From Sulfuricurvum sp. (GTDB taxonomy: Bacteria > Campylobacterota > Campylobacteria > Campylobacterales > Sulfurimonadaceae), in contig DZBC01000001.1 in NCBI GenBank assembly GCA_022729835.1, positions 1-36,643 of the forward strand: a DNA stretch of 36,643 bases, written 5' to 3'. Below are positions 31,672-36,643 of the stretch, in pieces. The notes under the pieces were generated by a model. The model did not search any database. It was not told the DNA's origin and was given only the letters and a program-made list of their open reading frames with translations. The position numbers were made by a program, and so were the translations under genes. Numbering within the stretch: position 1 is the first letter of the stretch; each line of letters opens with the position of its first letter.

Positions 31672-31697
31672 TTGTTATAATGGCACCATTATAACAA
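31672..31697. promoter_or_regulatory. mirror-image divergent promoters of rimO and the flavoprotein gene
   Basis: A perfect inverted repeat with arms TTGTTATAATGG (31672-31683) and its complement (31686-31697) separated by CA. Each arm carries TATAAT: plus strand 31676-31681, minus strand 31693-31688. Predicted starts are near 31688 (plus) and 31681 (minus), so each transcript begins just within the other's -10 zone. The whole intergenic gap is 46 bases. It could also be an operator. Confidence 0.7.
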
Positions 31698-31706
31698 AGA
31701 GGGCGT

Positions 31707-32864
31707 GTGAAGCAGTTTGACGTTTTGATTTTGGGTGCGGGCGCGAGCGGGCTGATGTGCGCGGCGCAGATTGTGGCGCAGAGCAGCTTACACGTAGGGC
31801 TGATCGACGGAAATACTCAAATTGGCATGAAGTTACGGATCTCAGGCGGGGGAAAGTGTAATATCACCAACACTGAGGTGGATGCATCGCACTATCTGGG
31901 AGATGAGGCCTTTGTACAGCGCGTGCTTGATGCTTTTTCGCGTGATGATCTTCTGCGCTTTCTGGCTATACACGATCTGCGTCCCATTATACGCAAGGAG
32001 CGCTACTACTTTTGTCCTGACTCTTCTGAGCAGATTATTCGGATTTTACGCACGCTTTGCGCTCCATGCACCATGTTGTTAGGCCGGAAGTGCTTACATG
32101 TAACCCGCGAAGAGGATCAATTTGTCGTCGTGACCGATCAAGGGGTGTATCGTGCCGGCAATCTGGTTGTCGCTACAGGTGCGGAGAGTTATAAAAGTAT
32201 CGGAGCGAGTGCGGTGGGACTGGAAATTGCCAAAAGTTTTGGTCATGCAGTAAAACCGTTTTATCCGGCGCTTGTGGGCATGACTTTGCAAAGCGATCAG
32301 TTTTGGATGAAAGAGCTGAGCGGTATTTCGCTACCGGTGCGCATTAGGGTAGGACAGAAGGTGTTACAAGAAGATCTGCTTTTTGCGCATAAAGGAATTA
32401 GCGGACCGGCGGTGCTGAGCGCTTCGCTCTATTGGCATAAAGGGGAAATGTCGATCGATTTTTTGCCAACGGTTGAACTAAACCGCCTTTGTGGACGCGA
32501 TCAAAAGCAGATCAGTACGGTGTTGCCGCTACCAAAACGCTTTGTGAAGGCTTTTCTCGAGACAATTGGCGTACCTGACAAACCCTGCGGCTCCCTTACG
32601 CTGCAGGAGCGATCAAGGCTTGAAGCGCTACAGGATTACAGGTTCTCTCCTGCAGGCAATTTTGGCTTCACAAAAGCTGAAGCGTGTCGTGGCGGTGTCG
32701 ATACCAGCCAAATTGATCCCGCTTCTATGGAGAGTTTGCGGCAAAAGGGACTCTATTGGATTGGTGAAGTGCTCGATGTGACCGGGGAGTTGGGCGGATA
32801 TAATTTTCAGTGGGCTTTCAGCAGTGCAGTGGTGTGTGCGAGGAATTTGCGGCAGAATCCTTAA
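31707..32864 (+). CDS. BaiN/YhiN-family FAD-dependent oxidoreductase
   Basis: A 385-residue flavoprotein of the HI0933 (YhiN) family. The FAD dinucleotide fold starts LILGAGASGLMCAAQI (about 8-23), then KLRISGGGKCNITNTE, a family signature. The C-terminus has DVTGELGGYNFQWAFSSAVVCARNL with the second FAD-binding GELGGYN. GTG at 31707 is used, with AGAGGG at 31698-31703. The family's physiological reaction is largely unknown; some relatives reduce bile-acid derivatives. One exact palindrome (CLHVTR) and one variant (SLHVGL, TTACACGTAG) lie inside. Confidence 0.9.
   Translation: MKQFDVLILGAGASGLMCAAQIVAQSSLHVGLIDGNTQIGMKLRISGGGKCNITNTEVDASHYLGDEAFVQRVLDAFSRDDLLRFLAIHDLRPIIRKERYYFCPDSSEQIIRILRTLCAPCTMLLGRKCLHVTREEDQFVVVTDQGVYRAGNLVVATGAESYKSIGASAVGLEIAKSFGHAVKPFYPALVGMTLQSDQFWMKELSGISLPVRIRVGQKVLQEDLLFAHKGISGPAVLSASLYWHKGEMSIDFLPTVELNRLCGRDQKQISTVLPLPKRFVKAFLETIGVPDKPCGSLTLQERSRLEALQDYRFSPAGNFGFTKAEACRGGVDTSQIDPASMESLRQKGLYWIGEVLDVTGELGGYNFQWAFSSAVVCARNLRQNP
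32094..32103. repeat. iterated palindrome TTACATGTAA
   Basis: Exact copy inside the BaiN-type flavoprotein gene, read as Leu-His-Val-Thr. Confidence 0.85.
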
Positions 32865-32936
32865 ATTTATTTGCGATAAATGCCGATTTTGTGCTACCAT
32901 AAATCCCTATTAATGTTCTGGAAATATTGTGCTCAT

Positions 32937-32969
32937 TTGACATGTTTTTTTGTGTTTATATTGAAACAT
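32937..32969 (+). promoter_or_regulatory. lipoprotein gene promoter with T-tract in a short spacer
   Basis: TTGACA (32937-32942) and TATATT (32957-32962) are separated by only 14 bases, seven of which are a T-run (32945-32951). Expected start is near 32969, a 48-base leader with AAAAGG at 33004-33009. A second TTTGACA starts at 32978, 42 bases after the first. Expansion of the run would bring the spacer toward the preferred 16-17 bases. Confidence 0.45.
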
Positions 32970-33016
32970 ATAGATCGTTTGACAGGTTCGGTATTTTGAT
33001 TTGAAAAGGTTGTGTT

Positions 33017-36000
33017 ATGAACATGAACGCTTTTGTGATGAAGTTGGCCTTTGTGCTTTTGTCGCTTTTTATCTTTGTGGGTTGCGGAACGAATAATTCG
33101 CAGACGGTTCCAGAAGCTCCCGTCGTTGACACAAATGTATCTACTGCTCCTGCAGTATTGGCGCTGTATGGTGGTGATCGTAAAACCGTCACAGAAGATG
33201 CTCAGACGTTGAATATTACGATCCAAGCATGGACCAAAAGCAATACTCCTGCAGAGGGAGCAATCATAGCGCAGGCGATGGAAAGTGACGGAAAAAATGG
33301 AAAGTTGACACCCGCAAACGTTTCACTAGTCAGCGGCCTTGCGACTTTTACTTATACTGCACCTGATAATCTGCAAGCTGAAATCGATGCTAATAATACA
33401 GAAACAAGTTTTCGTTTTTACAGTGACTCAAATGATGTCGATCCTGTAACCGTCACTATTCTTTTTAACACAAAAGTTACCGATCAAAATTTATCAGACG
33501 CTCCGGCGGTTTTGGCGATTTACGGAGGCGGTAGTAAAACGGTTGCAGAGAATGGACAGGTTATTAGCATTACAGTGCAAGCTTGGACTCAGGAAAACAC
33601 TCCCGCAGAAGGAATTATTGCGGTACAAGTACTTGAAAATGACGGAAAAAACGGAATGCTGACACCCTCAACCGTTGAGCTTGAAAATGGACTTGCGACC
33701 TTTACCTACACGGCTCCACAAAATCTTCAAGCTGAAATCGATTCAAACAACACCGGAACAATTTTTAGTTTTTTCAGTAAAACCAACGAAATTGAACCTG
33801 TAACTGCGACGATTCGCTTTGATACGACCGCTACGGGAGAGACAACCGGTAACCCTATAGCAAAATTAGAAGTCATTAATGGCTCAACTACCCTTACCGG
33901 TGATGGGGAATCTATTAATGTTCAAGTATTAGCAAAAGACAAATTTGGTTATGCGGTCAAAGGGGGAACTGTACGCGTCAAATACCCTGCCAATGCTGTC
34001 AAAGTAGGAATATTTGGAATGGATGAAGTGCCTGTGGGTGCCAATGGCATTGCTGCATTTAGTTATACTGGGCCTGCTCCCATATACTATGGCTATGCGC
34101 AATTTACATTTGAATATAAGGAAGACCCAAACTACTCAACTACCTGGAGCGTTTCATTCGTGCCTCTTTCTGAGCCACAAGAGCCGCAAGATCCAGTGTA
34201 TCCTATTGTTAGCATTGCAGCCACTGAAGATATCGTTGCCAATACTGACGCTTATACTAAAACCATAGAAGTGATTGCATTGATGTCTGGTAATCTTCCA
34301 GCACCTTCAGGTTTTGTTAGTGTTGTTTATCCAGCAGATGTAAAAACAAAAAACATTGGTTACTTTACGCCTGCAAAGGCGGAAATATTGAATGGAAAAG
34401 CGACGTTCACTTATACGGGTCCTACGCCGCTCGTAAGTGAAGTGGAGCAATATTTCACATTCAGGGCAACGAATTATCCATCTGCATCAGATACAGTTAA
34501 AGTTAGCTATGTGCCGACAATCGATCCTACCAGCCCCATAGCCCAAACGCTAATAGTGGTCAATGACGATGATAATAATGTAGCGAATGGGAAGTTGATT
34601 GAGATCACAAAAAACAGTGAAGTTGTTAAAGTAAAGGTACGTGTTTATGGTGCTGATAACAATCCGTTTACAGGGGGTAATGTCAGGATTACATATCCCA
34701 GCGTTGCCGTTGACGGTAAAGACGTAGGCTCATTTGCTTCGTTGAGCGTTCCATGTGTTAATGGAGAAGCGGAATTCACCTATACAGCTCCTGCGGATCT
34801 GAAAGGTAGGAGTGATTCATTCGCATTCACATTTTATCATGACAGTACGAATAGCCCTGCTTCTCAAAGTTTAACCATGAGGATGAATCCAAGCGGGAAT
34901 CAACTGGTTTTGGCAAACTACGAGATCGTTTTGGCTGCTGCGAATGGAAATTTTGAGATGAATCTAGAATCAGGGAGATCGTTTACGGCCTCTGTGATAG
35001 ACGATAAGGGCAATAATCTGACTCAGGATGCGAACTACATCATTACCAATGACTACACTACTTTTGCAGATATCAATGATACAATCGGCGTGGGTGCAAC
35101 GCCAAATTTGACGATTGTGGGTTTCAGTGTCAATTTTAGTGTCACAACGAAGAGAAAATCGGGAACATTCCCGATTAAGGTCAGTGCGACCTTCACGGAT
35201 ATTAATGGTCAAGTGAAAACAATATCTGCGATCTTTAACATAACGATATTTTCAGGACCTCCGACGGCCATGAGTATTAGTTATGTTGAAACAGGGCAGG
35301 ATAAAGAACATTCACAATTCATTGAAGTAATGAGCGTCAAGCTGACGGATAAATATAACAATCCTGTCAACACGCGTCCAATGATCCATTTTGGGGCGAT
35401 TGCCGGATATGCCAAAGATCCATCTCAGTATCCGCAGATTAAGGCCGCAGTAGATGCTATGGTAGCGATACCAAGCAATGCCGATTATCCGACAAGCAAG
35501 CTTTACAATGGCAATATGATCGCCTTGCGGAATGATGCAAAAGTAGATAACTACTTAGTTGATCAGGCAATCATTAGCTTGAAGCAAAACACCCTAGGCG
35601 GAGTTTCCACCAGTTATAATTTGACTGGTCTCGATGTCTATAACAACACGATAGTCCTCTTTGGTGACGGATACGTATATCACAAATCCGGGAAATGGGA
35701 TTTAGCCTCAGTGGACGGAGCAGACAAGCTGATCGTGAATGAGAAATTTGAAGGCACTTCCCCGAATTTTGATATGGGATTTGCAATCGGCAATAACTTC
35801 AGACAAGATACGTGCCAATTCGGTCAAGAGTGGGTTTTGACCACGGAGTCAAATGACTTCAACGACACGACGTCGGGCAATACAAACGCCACAGAGTTGG
35901 ATAATGGTAACTATAGAGTGGATGAATCGGGATATGCTCGTGTCAAATTGTATTACGACTACTATTTGGCAGGTAAAGATGTGGTTGTCTATGCCAATCT

Positions 36001-36373
36001 CCTAGGAGATGTACTGGGTGCGCCTGATAATACTTTTCGCGTTGGTGAGGCCCAAAAAGTGACGCTTCGCGGTCATGGACTCTTTCCTGTTCCTGTAGCT
36101 TACACCATCCCTGCCAATTCACCTTTGAGTTCAGGTTATACGTTTGAATGGATGCTTAAGGACACGGTTGAGTGGTATCGCAATGCTAATTTCGGAGGAT
36201 TTGAAATAAAAGTATCAGGGCAAGGTGCTTACTGCACCAATCCTGTTTTGAATGACTACCGTCATTGTGGCAATGAAGGTGTTGCCTATATCAGTTACTC
36301 CTGTGCAGGTGGCGCTCAAGATGGAACAGTGACTATGAGCGATGCTATCGTCTCGGCAGAACTTCAATATTAA
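33017..36373 (+). CDS. large lipoprotein with repeated Ig-like (Big_1-type) modules
   Basis: A 1118-residue exported protein. The lipobox FVGC places the lipidated Cys at 23. ATG 33017 is preferred because AAAAGG is seven bases upstream, though Met8 would also make a good signal peptide. Modules start at about residues 44, 162, 279, 392 and 503. The first two are close copies with a period of 118 residues (APAVLA.YGG, then ATFTYTAP.NLQAEID), and later ones keep a (A/G)xFxYT(A/G)P strand. After about 620 two further, more divergent Ig-like modules occur, and a C-terminal region (about 800-1118) has Cys pairs and no similarity I recognise. Probably surface or periplasmic, acting in adhesion or structure. 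By eye it is richer in A/T than its neighbours. Confidence 0.8.
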   Translation: MNMNAFVMKLAFVLLSLFIFVGCGTNNSQTVPEAPVVDTNVSTAPAVLALYGGDRKTVTEDAQTLNITIQAWTKSNTPAEGAIIAQAMESDGKNGKLTPANVSLVSGLATFTYTAPDNLQAEIDANNTETSFRFYSDSNDVDPVTVTILFNTKVTDQNLSDAPAVLAIYGGGSKTVAENGQVISITVQAWTQENTPAEGIIAVQVLENDGKNGMLTPSTVELENGLATFTYTAPQNLQAEIDSNNTGTIFSFFSKTNEIEPVTATIRFDTTATGETTGNPIAKLEVINGSTTLTGDGESINVQVLAKDKFGYAVKGGTVRVKYPANAVKVGIFGMDEVPVGANGIAAFSYTGPAPIYYGYAQFTFEYKEDPNYSTTWSVSFVPLSEPQEPQDPVYPIVSIAATEDIVANTDAYTKTIEVIALMSGNLPAPSGFVSVVYPADVKTKNIGYFTPAKAEILNGKATFTYTGPTPLVSEVEQYFTFRATNYPSASDTVKVSYVPTIDPTSPIAQTLIVVNDDDNNVANGKLIEITKNSEVVKVKVRVYGADNNPFTGGNVRITYPSVAVDGKDVGSFASLSVPCVNGEAEFTYTAPADLKGRSDSFAFTFYHDSTNSPASQSLTMRMNPSGNQLVLANYEIVLAAANGNFEMNLESGRSFTASVIDDKGNNLTQDANYIITNDYTTFADINDTIGVGATPNLTIVGFSVNFSVTTKRKSGTFPIKVSATFTDINGQVKTISAIFNITIFSGPPTAMSISYVETGQDKEHSQFIEVMSVKLTDKYNNPVNTRPMIHFGAIAGYAKDPSQYPQIKAAVDAMVAIPSNADYPTSKLYNGNMIALRNDAKVDNYLVDQAIISLKQNTLGGVSTSYNLTGLDVYNNTIVLFGDGYVYHKSGKWDLASVDGADKLIVNEKFEGTSPNFDMGFAIGNNFRQDTCQFGQEWVLTTESNDFNDTTSGNTNATELDNGNYRVDESGYARVKLYYDYYLAGKDVVVYANLLGDVLGAPDNTFRVGEAQKVTLRGHGLFPVPVAYTIPANSPLSSGYTFEWMLKDTVEWYRNANFGGFEIKVSGQGAYCTNPVLNDYRHCGNEGVAYISYSCAGGAQDGTVTMSDAIVSAELQY
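33146..33853 (+). repeat. two tandem Ig-module coding repeats, 354-base period
   Basis: Copies start at 33146 and 33500 (GCTCC then GC, encoding APAVLA). The products agree over most of 118 residues, with shared blocks such as DGKNG, LTP and LATFTYTAP, while the DNA has drifted at many third positions. This points to an old in-frame duplication rather than a recent one. Confidence 0.75.
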
Positions 36374-36387
36374 TAAAGGTGAAAAGT

Positions 36388-36643
36388 ATGATAAAGAAAA
36401 TAACAAGTTTGGCTCTTTTGTTGGCAAGCGTATCGACATTTGCATATGACGGCACCTCCAAGTCTCTAGTAGGTGTAGAATTTGGCTATTCACAACTGGA
36501 GTACAATGTAGATGATTCAGCGCTTGGTACGGGTAGTGATGATGAACGTTTTGGGGTGATCGGGCTTAAAATAGGTGCAGAGAATGAAGAGGCCCGTGTG
36601 TTTATCGATGGACACTACTACAATACCAGTGGCGATTTTGATT
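36388..36643 (+). CDS. outer membrane beta-barrel protein, N-terminal part (runs off the window)
   Basis: An open frame from ATG 36388 to the right edge (85 codons). The signal peptide MIKKITSLALLLASVSTFA is likely cut before YDG. Mature strands alternate in pattern (LVGVEFGYSQLEYNV, FGVIGLKIG, ARVFIDGHYY), as in porin-like or OmpA-like barrels. AAAGGTG at 36375-36381 is a suitable ribosome binding site. It starts 14 bases after the Ig-repeat lipoprotein gene, so the two are probably one operon and may form a surface complex (inference). Confidence 0.75.
   Translation, partial: MIKKITSLALLLASVSTFAYDGTSKSLVGVEFGYSQLEYNVDDSALGTGSDDERFGVIGLKIGAENEEARVFIDGHYYNTSGDFD

Noticed and set aside
11753..32103. 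TTACATGTAA as operator of a local regulator or as a terminator stem
   Set aside because: At least eight exact copies are inside coding regions, far from promoters, and copies have no U-run or constant distance to stops. A genome-wide word fits better.
1..36643. CRISPR arrays, tRNA or rRNA genes, insertion sequences
   Set aside because: The spacers are short (none above about 225 bases) and none shows regularly spaced repeats, a cloverleaf or terminal inverted repeats.

Overview
The window looks like chromosomal backbone of a free-living member of the Campylobacterota (former Epsilonproteobacteria). The evidence is the family types (HP0268-like protein, porin ending in phenylalanine, Cj0151c/Cj0152c-like and Cj0456c-like proteins) and gene orders that, from memory and not checked here, match blocks scattered around the Campylobacter jejuni chromosome. 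By eye the base composition is moderate, higher than Campylobacter, so a Sulfuricurvum/Sulfurimonas-like relative is plausible but not proven. I see no tRNA, rRNA, CRISPR array, insertion sequence or prophage.

Layout. (1) 1-5080, plus strand: end of rsmI, rlmB, a membrane protein, a periplasmic protein, alaC and hom. (2) 5258-8158: ribosomal/RNA polymerase operon rpmJ-rpsM-rpsK-rpsD-rpoA-rplQ behind a structured leader. (3) 8306-15470: Nfu-type Fe-S scaffold, TPR-like protein, murE, thioredoxin-like ferredoxin, panD, YbaB protein, PDZ protein, ispA and tkt, then a second TrmH-type methyltransferase (15495-16250). (4) nadD-rsfS on the minus strand, divergent from pgk-tpiA-fabI (17174-19922). 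gapA, which I expect between nadD and pgk, is absent. (5) A strongly terminated porin gene and an orphan peptide-type ABC permease whose 3' end overlaps nusA. (6) 23893-29428: HP0268-like nuclease, miaB, DUF374 acyltransferase, small TPR-like protein, a tyrosine recombinase and three genes resembling the PilM/PilN/PilO inner-membrane platform. (7) Minus-strand rimO-tilS, divergent from a BaiN/YhiN-type flavoprotein. (8) A 1118-residue lipoprotein of repeated Ig-like modules followed by the start of an outer-membrane barrel gene.

Most genes run in tight cassettes with 1-26 base overlaps (ATGA, TAATG), implying translational coupling. Mapped by eye, -10 boxes recur as GCTATAAT. Jobs represented include translation and RNA modification, transcription, lower glycolysis and the pentose phosphate pathway, isoprenoid, fatty acid, cell wall, pantothenate, NAD and amino acid synthesis, and envelope proteins.

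The most unusual signal is not a gene. The palindrome TTACATGTAA occurs nine times exactly, and its TACATGTA core about 18 times, in 36.6 kb. Copies lie mostly inside genes between 11.7 and 32.1 kb, on no preferred strand, and usually encode Leu-His-Val. It behaves like a genome-wide iterated palindrome (HIP1-like) or an uptake/methylation word. Other notable points are mirror-image -10 boxes between rimO and the flavoprotein gene, a T-tract inside the spacer of the lipoprotein promoter, and a nadD promoter that predicts a nearly leaderless mRNA. No gene-free stretch exceeds about 225 bases.
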